Below are positions 51,808 to 59,855 of a stretch of DNA of 64,000 nucleotides, piece by piece. The notes beneath the pieces were generated by a model. It saw only the letters and a program-made list of their open reading frames with translations, did no database searches and was not told where the DNA came from. The stretch is from Fusibacter ferrireducens (GTDB lineage Bacteria > Bacillota > Clostridia > Peptostreptococcales > Acidaminobacteraceae), in the NCBI RefSeq assembly GCF_015352425.1, contig NZ_JADKNH010000005.1, positions 1 through 64,000 of the forward strand. The letters run 5' to 3'. Position 1 is the stretch's first letter; each line of letters begins with the position of its first letter. The position numbers were made by a program, and so were the translations under genes.

Positions 51808-52667
51808 CGTCACCGAGAACCATTAAATATATTATGGAGAAATATGGATTTAGATTTAGCAAGAGCCTTGGTCAAAATTTCATCATCGATTCTAACGTTT
51901 TAGATCGAATTATCGATGGATCGGAACTGTCTGAGACAGATCATATTCTCGAGATTGGTCCAGGGATAGGGGTTATGACGCAAGTGCTTTGTGAAAATTG
52001 TGAAAAAGTAGTTGCTGTGGAAATTGACAGTGCACTGATTCCGGTTCTAGAAGAAACCGTTGGTGCGTTTGAGAATTTAAAAGTGATTCACAATGACGTT
52101 TTGAAATTAGATTTGAAAGCGCTTTTTGAATCTGAGTTTAGGGCGAAAAAGCCAAAACTCATTGCAAATTTGCCGTACTATGTCACCACGCCAATTATTA
52201 TGAAATTTTTAGAAGAACGCGTACCTGTATCAGACTTAATTGTCATGATACAAAAAGAAGTGGCGGATCGCATGATGGCTGTTCCCTCCACAAAAGCATA
52301 TGGTGCGTTGTCTGTGGCAGTGCAATACTTTACAGAACCCTCTATAGTGACCACCGTATCTAGAGGTTCTTTTATGCCCATGCCCAATGTGGATTCAAGT
52401 GTGATCAGACTTAAGGTGAGAGCAAATCCCCCTGTTATTTTAGAGAGTGAGGCGATCTTTTTTAAGACCATTAAGGATGCTTTTGGCAAGCGTAGAAAAA
52501 CTTTATTAAATGCGTTATCAAGCGGCATCTTGGGCATGAATAAAGATCAAGTGCGAACAGCCCTAGCTGCTAGTGGCCTGTCGGAGAACCTGAGGGGAGA
52601 AGCACTTGATATTGACCAATTTGCAACGCTTTCAAATGAAATATTTAAAGTGATGAAAACAAATTAG
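51795..52667 (+). CDS. ksgA: 16S rRNA (adenine1518-N6/adenine1519-N6)-dimethyltransferase
   Basis: A 290-residue SAM-dependent enzyme dimethylating two adenines in helix 45 of 16S rRNA. Visible: RFSKSLGQNFIID, LEIGPGIGVMTQVL (SAM motif), the catalytic ANLPYYVTTPI and FMPMPNVDSSVIRL. It overlaps the rnmV gene, so translation is coupled. Confidence 0.95.
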   Translation: MDRLTSPRTIKYIMEKYGFRFSKSLGQNFIIDSNVLDRIIDGSELSETDHILEIGPGIGVMTQVLCENCEKVVAVEIDSALIPVLEETVGAFENLKVIHNDVLKLDLKALFESEFRAKKPKLIANLPYYVTTPIIMKFLEERVPVSDLIVMIQKEVADRMMAVPSTKAYGALSVAVQYFTEPSIVTTVSRGSFMPMPNVDSSVIRLKVRANPPVILESEAIFFKTIKDAFGKRRKTLLNALSSGILGMNKDQVRTALAASGLSENLRGEALDIDQFATLSNEIFKVMKTN

Positions 52668-52676
52668 GAGTTTGGA

Positions 52677-53237
52677 ATGAAACGTATTTATGAAACAGAG
52701 CGATTGATATTAAAAGTGTTAGATGAGTCCTATGCTGAATCAGTTATGCAGTTTTACATCAAGAACAAGGATTTTTTAGAGCCTTTTGAGCACACTAAAT
52801 CGAAAACTTTTTACACTTTGGAGAATCATAAATTGACTTTACGACTCGAAGAGGAAGCGTTTTTGAAAATGAATATGGTGCGATTTTGGCTTTTTAAAAA
52901 AGAGGATACACAGTTCGAAAGACCGATTGGAAGCTTGGCACTTACTAATATCATTCGAGGCGTTTTTAAATCGTGTTTTTTGGGTTATAAAATGGACAAA
53001 GATGAAATTAATAAGGGGTATATGACAGAAGCCATCCAAGCGGTTGTCAAGATTGCATTTGGATACATGAAACTTCACAGAATAGAAGCAAATATTATGC
53101 CGCGTAATGAACGCTCCATAAAGGTCGTTGAAAAATGTGGCTTTGTCAAAGAAGGTCTTGCAAGGCAATATTTAAAGATTAATGGGATTTGGGAAGATCA
53201 CTATCATATGGTTATTTTAAATGAAGATGACGTTTAG
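52677..53237 (+). CDS. GNAT-family N-acetyltransferase, RimJ/RimL-like
   Basis: A 186-residue acetyltransferase of the family-3 type. It opens with YETERLILKVLDES, and has GYKMDKDEINKGYMTEA (acetyl-CoA motif A region, with a degenerate Q/R-x-x-G) and NIMPRNERSIKVVEKCGFVKEG, typical of ribosomal-protein N-acetyltransferases. AGGAG precedes the start. It follows ksgA by nine bases. The acceptor is unknown. Confidence 0.85.
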   Translation: MKRIYETERLILKVLDESYAESVMQFYIKNKDFLEPFEHTKSKTFYTLENHKLTLRLEEEAFLKMNMVRFWLFKKEDTQFERPIGSLALTNIIRGVFKSCFLGYKMDKDEINKGYMTEAIQAVVKIAFGYMKLHRIEANIMPRNERSIKVVEKCGFVKEGLARQYLKINGIWEDHYHMVILNEDDV

Positions 53238-53305
53238 AGATAAAATAGAGTATAATAGATGTAGAATAGAATATTGGACATAATGATAGGTAAGGAGTGA
53301 TTGAT

Positions 53306-54154
53306 TTGGCAGTTAAAATTATAACAGACAGCGCTTGTGATTTACCCATTGAGGTTATTCAATCTCTAAACATTGACGTACTTCCACTATCGGTTTACGT
53401 GGATAATAAAGAATACTTAGATTCTGTCAATCTGTCTTCGGACGAACTTTATGAGCATATGATTCAAGGGAAAGCTGTTAAAACAGCACAAATCCCCCTA
53501 AAAACATTCATAGAAAAGTTTGAGACATATGCTCAAACCAAAGACAGTTACATCTACTTGGCATTTTCATCAAATCTTTCTGGTACATATCAAACTTCGT
53601 TACTGGCTATGGAAGCCGTAAAAGAAGATTATCCTGATTTTGATCTTACAATTATTGACACCAAGTATGTGTCCTTGGGATTGGGGTTATTAGTTGTGGA
53701 AGTCGCCCAAAAAGCCTTGGCAGGTATGGGTAAGGCAGAACTCATCCAAACCGTTTCGAATCAAACTCATGAAATCATACATTTATTTTCAGTGGACGAT
53801 TTAGAATATTTGTTCAAAGGGGGACGAGTCAGTAGAACACAGGCGACTATTGGCAGTGTTTTAAACATCAAGCCCATTTTAAATGTTCAGGATGGTTTTT
53901 TAGTCCCTATAGATAAAGCCAAGGGCAGGAAAAAAAGACTGGTGAAAATGCTGGATTACGTCAGTGATCATGGCAGTGAGTTTCAAACGATTGGCATTGC
54001 GCATACGCTTAACATGGAAGAGGCGTCTTTGGTGAAATCTCACTTTGAATCTGAGTATGGCACTCAAAATTTTATTATTAATCAACTGGGCTGTGTCATA
54101 GGTGCGCATTGTGGTCCTGGTGTTATCGCTATTTTTTTTAAGGGAGAACTTTAA
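53306..54154 (+). CDS. DegV-family fatty-acid-binding protein (FakB-like)
   Basis: A protein of about 282 residues that opens VKIITDSACDLP, then TAQIPLKTF, YLAFSSNLSGTYQT, LEYLFKGGRVS and IGAHCGPGVIAIFFKG. DegV/FakB proteins present fatty acids to a kinase (FakA); no fakA lies nearby. The start is a TTG at 53306 with TAAGGAG upstream. A TATAAT box at 53251-53256 suggests its own promoter. Confidence 0.9.
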   Translation: MAVKIITDSACDLPIEVIQSLNIDVLPLSVYVDNKEYLDSVNLSSDELYEHMIQGKAVKTAQIPLKTFIEKFETYAQTKDSYIYLAFSSNLSGTYQTSLLAMEAVKEDYPDFDLTIIDTKYVSLGLGLLVVEVAQKALAGMGKAELIQTVSNQTHEIIHLFSVDDLEYLFKGGRVSRTQATIGSVLNIKPILNVQDGFLVPIDKAKGRKKRLVKMLDYVSDHGSEFQTIGIAHTLNMEEASLVKSHFESEYGTQNFIINQLGCVIGAHCGPGVIAIFFKGEL

Positions 54155-54165
54155 CTTTAAGTAAG

Positions 54166-54204
54166 ATGAAATCTACAAATGAAATCTATAAATGAAATCC
54201 ATAT
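54166..54204. repeat. 13-bp tandem triplication
   Basis: ATGAAATCTACAA, ATGAAATCTATAA, ATGAAATCCATAT in immediate succession (54166, 54179, 54192), 11 bp after the DegV stop. Confidence 0.92.
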
Positions 54205-54217
54205 GAGTTATACGGGG

Positions 54218-54268
54218 TGCCATCTCAGTGCAGTAATGATATGAACAAGGGGAGGGCACTTTTTTTAG
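54218..54268 (+). terminator. intrinsic terminator after the DegV-family gene
   Basis: GTGCC with CTC pairs with GAG and GGCAC across a loop, followed by seven T. It ends the tatD-to-DegV transcript region. Confidence 0.65.
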
Positions 54269-54372
54269 GCCTATTTTTCTTGCTTTATTAAAATCATTAG
54301 GGGTATAATAATATCAGAAGACAAATGTTGGAATATTCAGAAAATTACTTTTGATAGAAAGTGGGTGATTAT

Positions 54373-54723
54373 ATGTTGCGAGATCAAAATGTTTTGCCCC
54401 AAGAAATTCAAGGCCAGCTTCCTGATAAGTTGAGTAAAGTCTTCTATTTAGAAGCATCAGAAGTTATAGAACTTGAAATGCCATTAGTTGTAGATGTCAC
54501 GAAATTGTTAGTAGGCAAAATTATCGTGACGACGCGTAGCATATATCCCGTAAATAAGTTTGTGAACTTGGATTTGGTCATTACCGATTTAAAGTACTCT
54601 CTTATTGGCAGAATTAAAAGTTTTAGAGCGATTGAAGGCCGATTATATGAAATTACCATATTTCTAGAGGATTTTCCTGAAAGTCTAGTGATGGAAATCG
54701 AGTCATATTATGTTGAAAGATAG
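54373..54723 (+). CDS. small protein with PilZ-like appearance, function unknown
   Basis: A protein of about 116 residues, predicted beta-rich in its second half (VDVTKLLVGKIIVTTRSIYP, FLEDFPESLVMEIESYY). The pattern recalls the second half of a PilZ barrel, but the cyclic-di-GMP motifs RxxxR and D/NxSxxG are not present. It has GTGGGTG upstream of ATG 54373 and a TATAAT box at about 54304. It precedes the HD-GYP gene by nine bases in a compatible order. Confidence 0.5.
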   Translation: MLRDQNVLPQEIQGQLPDKLSKVFYLEASEVIELEMPLVVDVTKLLVGKIIVTTRSIYPVNKFVNLDLVITDLKYSLIGRIKSFRAIEGRLYEITIFLEDFPESLVMEIESYYVER

Positions 54724-54770
54724 AGACAGTTTTGGATATAATAGAAGAAATACTCAAAGGGTGGTGTACA

Positions 54771-55970
54771 GTGAGAAAAATAGATGTTAATCAACTTGAA
54801 GAAGGTATGATTTTAGGTGCTCCGATTGTGGATTCAGAAGGGGTTGTGGAACTTTTAAGCAGAGGGACAAAGCTTACGAAGAGACACATTGCACTGATTA
54901 CTCAGATGGGACCTATGGACATTTTCATATTGGAACATGAAGATGAAGCTTTTGAAGAGATTGAGATGAATGTTGAAGACCTTGCCCAAAAAGCAAAAGC
55001 CGATGGCAAAGCTTTCGACCTCGAAAAACTCATGAAAGACCTTGATGAAATCGATCAACATATCTATGAACCTGCACAGAGAAGTCTTGTAAATGCGAAT
55101 ATGGAAGTGAACATTCTCACAGGGGAATTTGATTTGCCTATAGATGTGAGACATGAGAAAACCATAGAAGATAATAAAAAGATATTTACTCAAATCCAAG
55201 AAGATGGTGTTTTAGATTTAAATAGAATTCGGAAAAATGTTGAAAAGACCCTGCCGGATATGGTCAGAAACAATGACGTTCTAAGGCGGCTTAATCAGTT
55301 AAAAAATTCAGATGATTATACTTTTGAGCACTCTATGAGAGTTTCTATATTGGCAACAATGATAGGCAAATGGCTAGGATACTCACAAGAGGAACTTGTA
55401 GAACTTGGAGAAGCGGGTCTGCTCTTTGATATTGGCAAGTTAAACATTCCTGACTTTATCTTAAAGAAGCCCACACAAGTTGATTTAGAGGAGTACGAGC
55501 TCATTAAAAAGCATGCTCAGTTTGGATATAGCATTTTACTTAAGACAAAAGGGGTTTCAAGCAACATTAAGTATGCGGCACTTCATCACCATGAAAGAAT
55601 GGACGGCAGCGGCTATCCACTTAGACTGAGAGAAAATCAAATTCACGACTATGCTAAAATTATCATGGTATGTGATGTATTCGACGCTATGATCACGGAC
55701 AAACCTTATAAAAAGGGTATATCCCCGATTCTGGCGGCAGACTACTTGTCTTGGTCAAGTGGAAAACTCTTTGATTCAAAAGTGTGCTATATATTTATTA
55801 AGAAATTATCAGAATACTATTTGGGTAAAAAAGTTAAGTTGTCCAATGGTCAAGAGGGCACAATCGTCTTTATAGATGGGAATTATCCAACGAGACCACT
55901 TGTAAGGGTGGGTAATGATTTTATAAATCTTATCAAAGATAGAAGTATCAATGTTGAAATTTTAGAGTAG
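54771..55970 (+). CDS. HD-GYP domain protein with altered HD motif
   Basis: About 399 residues from a GTG start (AAAGGGTGG upstream). An N-terminal regulatory region (1-130) precedes the HD-GYP domain (about 175-360). Typical motifs are HSMRV, LKKP, HHHERMDGSGYP and DVFDAM. The HD dyad reads LLFDIGK: residue 219 is Phe (TTT at 55425) where the metal-binding His is expected, next to an intact Asp220. A C-terminal tail (about 360-399) resembles the short beta extension of such proteins. Cyclic-di-GMP phosphodiesterase activity is therefore doubtful. Confidence 0.85.
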   Translation: MRKIDVNQLEEGMILGAPIVDSEGVVELLSRGTKLTKRHIALITQMGPMDIFILEHEDEAFEEIEMNVEDLAQKAKADGKAFDLEKLMKDLDEIDQHIYEPAQRSLVNANMEVNILTGEFDLPIDVRHEKTIEDNKKIFTQIQEDGVLDLNRIRKNVEKTLPDMVRNNDVLRRLNQLKNSDDYTFEHSMRVSILATMIGKWLGYSQEELVELGEAGLLFDIGKLNIPDFILKKPTQVDLEEYELIKKHAQFGYSILLKTKGVSSNIKYAALHHHERMDGSGYPLRLRENQIHDYAKIIMVCDVFDAMITDKPYKKGISPILAADYLSWSSGKLFDSKVCYIFIKKLSEYYLGKKVKLSNGQEGTIVFIDGNYPTRPLVRVGNDFINLIKDRSINVEILE

Positions 55971-56004
55971 ATAAACGACGTTATATGAGATGTGTATGTG
56001 AAGG

Positions 56005-56033
56005 TTGACATTTAAAAAGATTTCGTTTATATT
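56005..56033 (+). promoter_or_regulatory. sigma-A promoter of the tyrS leader
   Basis: TTGACA (56005-56010) and TATATT (56028-56033) are separated by exactly 17 bp, with a start of transcription expected at about 56040, just before the T-box. Confidence 0.8.
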
Positions 56034-56061
56034 ATTGTTAATTGCATTATAATTTCATAGA

Positions 56062-56293
56062 GGTGTTTGAGTGATTAGAGTAGAATTTAGATTTTTGTTT
56101 AAGAGAGTGGTGTGTTTGGTGGGAGCATCATAGAGATTTATATTCGAATTACGGATCATGAGCCATAGTGAGAAATTGCTACGCATGCTGAGCGTTAAAC
56201 AGTTTGAGGTGTTGTTATATGAATTTGGCAACATGAATTAAGGTGGTAACACGGGTATTCTCGTCCTTTGGAGAGAATAGTCCGTGTTTTTTT
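56062..56293 (+). promoter_or_regulatory. T-box leader, tyrosine specific
   Basis: Stem I region with AGAGAGTGGTG (about 56102-56112), specifier GAAT-TAC (TAC at 56150-56152, a Tyr codon), T-box AAGGTGGTAACACGG (56240-56254), and a terminator (ACACGG...CCGTGT plus GTATTCTC/GAGAGAATA, ending in a T run, 56249-56293). Confidence 0.92.
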
Positions 56294-56347
56294 ATACACA
56301 GGTTTTTTGATCAGATACGAAGTGTAAATAAATGATGGGGTGATAAA

Positions 56348-57574
56348 ATGGAAAATGTATATGATATTTTACTTGAACGCGGTTATATTGAGCAAGTGAC
56401 GCATGAAGAAGAAGTGAGGGCAATATTGAGCAATGAAAGAGTCCCTTTCTACATTGGGTTTGACCCAACTGCAGATAGTTTGCACTTAGGGCATTTTATT
56501 CAAATCATGGTTATGATGCATATGCAAAAGGCTGGACATAAACCGATTGCACTTGTGGGCGCAGGAACTGCAAAGATCGGTGATCCTTCTGGTAAAACCG
56601 ATATGAGAAAAATGCTTACACCAGAACAAATTAATGAAAACGGAAATAAGCTCAGAGTGCAAATGGAAAAATACCTGAATTTGGATGGCGAAAATGGCTA
56701 CCTTGCCAACAATGCAGATTGGTTGGACGAACTCAGCTATATTCCTTTCATCAGAGAGATTGGCAGTAAGTTTTCTGTGAATAGAATGCTTACGGCAGAA
56801 TGCTATAAGCAAAGATTAGAAAAAGGATTAACTTTTTTAGAGTTCAACTACATGATCATGCAAGCTTATGACTTCTTAGAACTTAATCGACGTTATAAAT
56901 GTAAAATGCAATTGGGTGGTAATGATCAATGGTCTAATATCATCGCTGGAGTAGACCTTGTGAGACGTATGGAGCAAGAGCCCGTTTATGGCCTAACGTT
57001 TAAACTTCTACTCACAAGTGAAGGGAAGAAGATGGGGAAAACAGAAAATGGTGCGATTTGGATTGATCCCGATAAAACATCACCTTACGAACTCTTCCAA
57101 TACCTCCGAAATGTTGAAGATGCAGATGTTGAAAACTGCTTGAGACTTTTGACGTTTATTCCAATGGACGAAGTTAAAAGATTAGGTGCTCTTGAAGGTG
57201 CAGAGATCAATAAGGCAAAAGAAATTTTGGCATTTGAATTCACGAAGATCGTTCATGGCGAAGAAGAAGCTCAAAAAGCGTTAGAGGCGGCAAAAGCATT
57301 GTTTTCAGGTGGTGGCGATAGTGATAATATCCCATCTACAACTTTAAAGGCAAGTGATTTTAGCGAAGGCATGCCTCTTTTAGATCTACTCATTCGCTTA
57401 GAACTCATTGCATCTAAAGGAGAAGGCAAGAGACTTGTGGCACAAAAGGGGATTTCTGTTAAAGATGAAGTCGTAGGTGATTTTGCTATGAATATCACTT
57501 TGGATCTTTTTGAAGATCAAGCGCTTATGATTCGCAAGGGCAAAAAAGTGTTCCATAAAGTGATTGTGGAATAA
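56348..57574 (+). CDS. tyrS: tyrosyl-tRNA synthetase
   Basis: A 408-residue class I synthetase. The HIGH-type motif appears as SLHLGHFIQ, the Tyr pocket as [10 protein letters not shown] and GGNDQWSNI, and the KMSKS-type motif as [11 protein letters not shown]-terminal S4 domain is present ([18 protein letters not shown]). It is regulated by the Tyr T-box. The ATG at 56348 is preceded by GGGGTG. Confidence 0.95.
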   Translation: MENVYDILLERGYIEQVTHEEEVRAILSNERVPFYIGFDPTADSLHLGHFIQIMVMMHMQKAGHKPIALVGAGTAKIGDPSGKTDMRKMLTPEQINENGNKLRVQMEKYLNLDGENGYLANNADWLDELSYIPFIREIGSKFSVNRMLTAECYKQRLEKGLTFLEFNYMIMQAYDFLELNRRYKCKMQLGGNDQWSNIIAGVDLVRRMEQEPVYGLTFKLLLTSEGKKMGKTENGAIWIDPDKTSPYELFQYLRNVEDADVENCLRLLTFIPMDEVKRLGALEGAEINKAKEILAFEFTKIVHGEEEAQKALEAAKALFSGGGDSDNIPSTTLKASDFSEGMPLLDLLIRLELIASKGEGKRLVAQKGISVKDEVVGDFAMNITLDLFEDQALMIRKGKKVFHKVIVE

Positions 57575-57652
57575 TCATTAGGTATTGAGCGACGGATTAA
57601 ATAGGGCGCTAAGTGTTAAACAAGGTGCGAAGCAGTCAACAAGGTTTAAAAT

Positions 57653-57700
57653 AAAACTCGGTGATTCACTCTAAATTTAGAGTGTTTCCGAGTTTTTTTA
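57653..57700 (+). terminator. intrinsic terminator after tyrS
   Basis: Stem AAAACTCGG...CCGAGTTTT with an inner CACTCT/AGAGTG pair and a T run. The spacer before it (57575-57652) contains a degenerate repeat of about 20 bp (GCG..CAACAAGGT twice). Confidence 0.85.
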
Positions 57701-57854
57701 TTTTATGGGTCTAGGGGGTCAAAATAATCTTTCTATAAAATTAAATGAGATTAAACCTAGATAAAGTACATAACTCCCGATATAATGGTATAAAGGCAAT
57801 AAATGTCTTGAAGAAGAAAGAGGATTTTGCAATTGAAACGGAAGGATGATAACC

Positions 57855-58679
57855 GTGGCGATAGAATTTAAAGATATACTGGAAACTGTACTCAAAGAGG
57901 ATACATTAGACATCTACGAAAAAATGTGTCTGTTAATCCTGCTCAACATGGAAGGTGAAATCAATTTGACTTCAGAGACCCTTGGCAATTATATGGGGTG
58001 CTCCACAGTAAGGGCCAAACTCGCTTTTGAATCACTCAATCAAAAGGGGTACTTAAAGGGTGAATCCGTCTGTTATGAAGGCGAATTTATCCAGCGTAGA
58101 GAGAGCAATATCATATCGCCAAGTAAAGAGGCGATTGATGTAGGGGATATTAGAGAACCCTTGAAAGTGGAAACAGAAGAGTTTTTAGAGGGCTTTTTTA
58201 AACCGACGAAAGAAGTGCGTCCTCCAGAATACTCAAAAGACTTTCAATCGATGGCAGAGTCCAATTCAGATAGAGTACCCATTTCTGAAGCGGATGAAGA
58301 AATGGAAAGACGTCAAAGACTTGCGGCTTATCTGATGGGTAGTGATGAATTTAAAGCTGGTGAATTGAAACCTTTTGTCAGTGTCAAAGAGTCAAAACAG
58401 TCTCTAGTGGACCAAGTGATCCGTATAGTAGATGAAAAAATAAGCTTTAAGGAAGCCAATATCATACTTGGATTTGCAAGTAATGATCTCGAACTCATTA
58501 AGAGGAAATATAAAATCGCGAAATTGTCACAGATGTCAGATACCATTAGTGTATTGATTAACGAATTGCAGAAAAAAGACTCTGCAGTTATAAAGGCAGA
58601 AGAAGTGGAACTGGAAAACAATCAGATCAATACCAGTCGCATTATGAAAATGCAAGCCTATAAAAATCAACGGAGATAA
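57855..58679 (+). CDS. DnaD-like replication/primosome protein, hypothetical
   Basis: A protein of 274 residues. N-terminal winged-helix-like region (MCLLILLNMEGE, STVRAKLAFESLNQKGYL), a disordered acidic middle, and a C-terminal helical domain SFKEANIILGFASNDLELIK and KYKIAKLSQMSDTISVLINEL that resembles the DnaD/DnaB_2 domain of replication restart proteins. GGAAGG precedes a GTG at 57855; ATG 57846 is too close to it. No replication gene is adjacent, so the assignment is by fold resemblance only. Confidence 0.6.
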   Translation: MAIEFKDILETVLKEDTLDIYEKMCLLILLNMEGEINLTSETLGNYMGCSTVRAKLAFESLNQKGYLKGESVCYEGEFIQRRESNIISPSKEAIDVGDIREPLKVETEEFLEGFFKPTKEVRPPEYSKDFQSMAESNSDRVPISEADEEMERRQRLAAYLMGSDEFKAGELKPFVSVKESKQSLVDQVIRIVDEKISFKEANIILGFASNDLELIKRKYKIAKLSQMSDTISVLINELQKKDSAVIKAEEVELENNQINTSRIMKMQAYKNQRR

Positions 58680-58700
58680 TTGTGTAAAATGGGGGAAATG

Positions 58701-59174
58701 ATGCATAAAGAAGGGGTTAAACGGTGGGAGATCCTCTTTTTATCTATAGTGATTCTAGTGGTGTTTTTAACCGGTTGCCAAAAAGAAACAGGTAAAGTTC
58801 AAACGGTGACATTGGAACCTACTGTTGAGGAAAGAAAAGAGGAACCTGTCACTGAAGAACAATTAGACGCTATTTTAAAAAAAATTCAAGCGGATATGAG
58901 GGTTTTTGATGTCGTAGAGTATCATGATGACCTCTATGAACAGATCAAATCCAAAGTGAGTGCTGGAGCAGATGATGATACCTTGAATGAGATCATAAAT
59001 CCCATCGTTAAAGCGTATATTGACGATATCCTATCTGATAAAATAAAAGAATCATTAGGCGAGTATTATGCACAGGCAGATTATGATTGGCTCGTCGATC
59101 GCATCGAAACAGAGTCACTTCAAAAATTGATTGTGGCCTATGAGAGAGAATACATTAAGCATATTGCAAAGTAG
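58701..59174 (+). CDS. lipoprotein, function unknown
   Basis: A 157-residue lipoprotein: signal helix (RWEILFLSIVILVVFL) and lipobox LTGC, a Glu-rich linker, then a helical domain (AILKKIQADMRVFDVVEYHD and later DWLVDRIETESLQKLIVAY). GGGGG lies before ATG 58701; in-frame ATGs at 58689 and 58698 are closer to it. It stands directly before the two-component system and may be its envelope partner. Confidence 0.7.
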   Translation: MHKEGVKRWEILFLSIVILVVFLTGCQKETGKVQTVTLEPTVEERKEEPVTEEQLDAILKKIQADMRVFDVVEYHDDLYEQIKSKVSAGADDDTLNEIINPIVKAYIDDILSDKIKESLGEYYAQADYDWLVDRIETESLQKLIVAYEREYIKHIAK

Positions 59175-59183
59175 GTGAATGAG

Positions 59184-59855
59184 ATGCATACCATAATGGT
59201 AGTGGAAGACGAAAGGCGGCTTAGAGAAATCATTGCAAAATACTTTATAGCAGAAGGTTTTAAAGTGATTGAAGCCGAGAATGGAAAAGAATCCATTGAA
59301 CACGTAAAAACAACACATGTAGATGTCATTTTAATGGATGTTATGATGCCTGAAATCAATGGGTTTGAGGCTTGCAAGCAGATTAGAGCGTTTTCTCAGG
59401 CACTCATCATCATGCTCACTGCTAGAGATGACGATGAAGATAAAATTAAGGGCTTTGATTGCGGCGCGGATGAATATGTGACGAAACCATTTAGTCCCAA
59501 GGTTCTTGTAGCACGTGTAAATGCACTGCTTAAACGATTGAACACCGCTGTGGAGAGTACGAACTATATTCAATTTGGAAAACTGAAAATTAATAAAGAC
59601 AACTATGAAGTATATGATCATGAGGATGAAATCAAATTGAGCCCAAAGGAATTTGATTTATTGCTCTTACTTGTGGAAAATAAAAATGCAGTGCTCACGC
59701 GTGAAGTTATACTCAATAGAGTTTGGGGATACGATTATTATGGGGATTATCGAACTGTGGATACTCACATAAAGAAACTGAGAAAAAAATTGCCGCACAG
59801 CAGTGATGCCATTAAGACAATCGTTAAAATCGGTTATAAATTTGAGGTGAAATAG
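59184..59855 (+). CDS. OmpR/PhoB-family response regulator
   Basis: 223 residues: receiver domain (1-118) with acidic pocket E8-D9, phosphoryl Asp52 in LMDVMMPEING, and Lys in VTKPFSP; winged-helix domain (about 125-223) with RTVDTHIKKLRKKL. Starts at ATG 59184 (AGGTG upstream; GTG 59175 is an alternative), just after the lipoprotein stop, and is followed without a gap by its sensor kinase. Confidence 0.92.
   Translation: MHTIMVVEDERRLREIIAKYFIAEGFKVIEAENGKESIEHVKTTHVDVILMDVMMPEINGFEACKQIRAFSQALIIMLTARDDDEDKIKGFDCGADEYVTKPFSPKVLVARVNALLKRLNTAVESTNYIQFGKLKINKDNYEVYDHEDEIKLSPKEFDLLLLLVENKNAVLTREVILNRVWGYDYYGDYRTVDTHIKKLRKKLPHSSDAIKTIVKIGYKFEVK

Noticed and set aside
52178-52537. 119-codon antisense frame inside ksgA
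   Set aside because: Shadow of a conserved coding region, no start signal and no recognisable domain.
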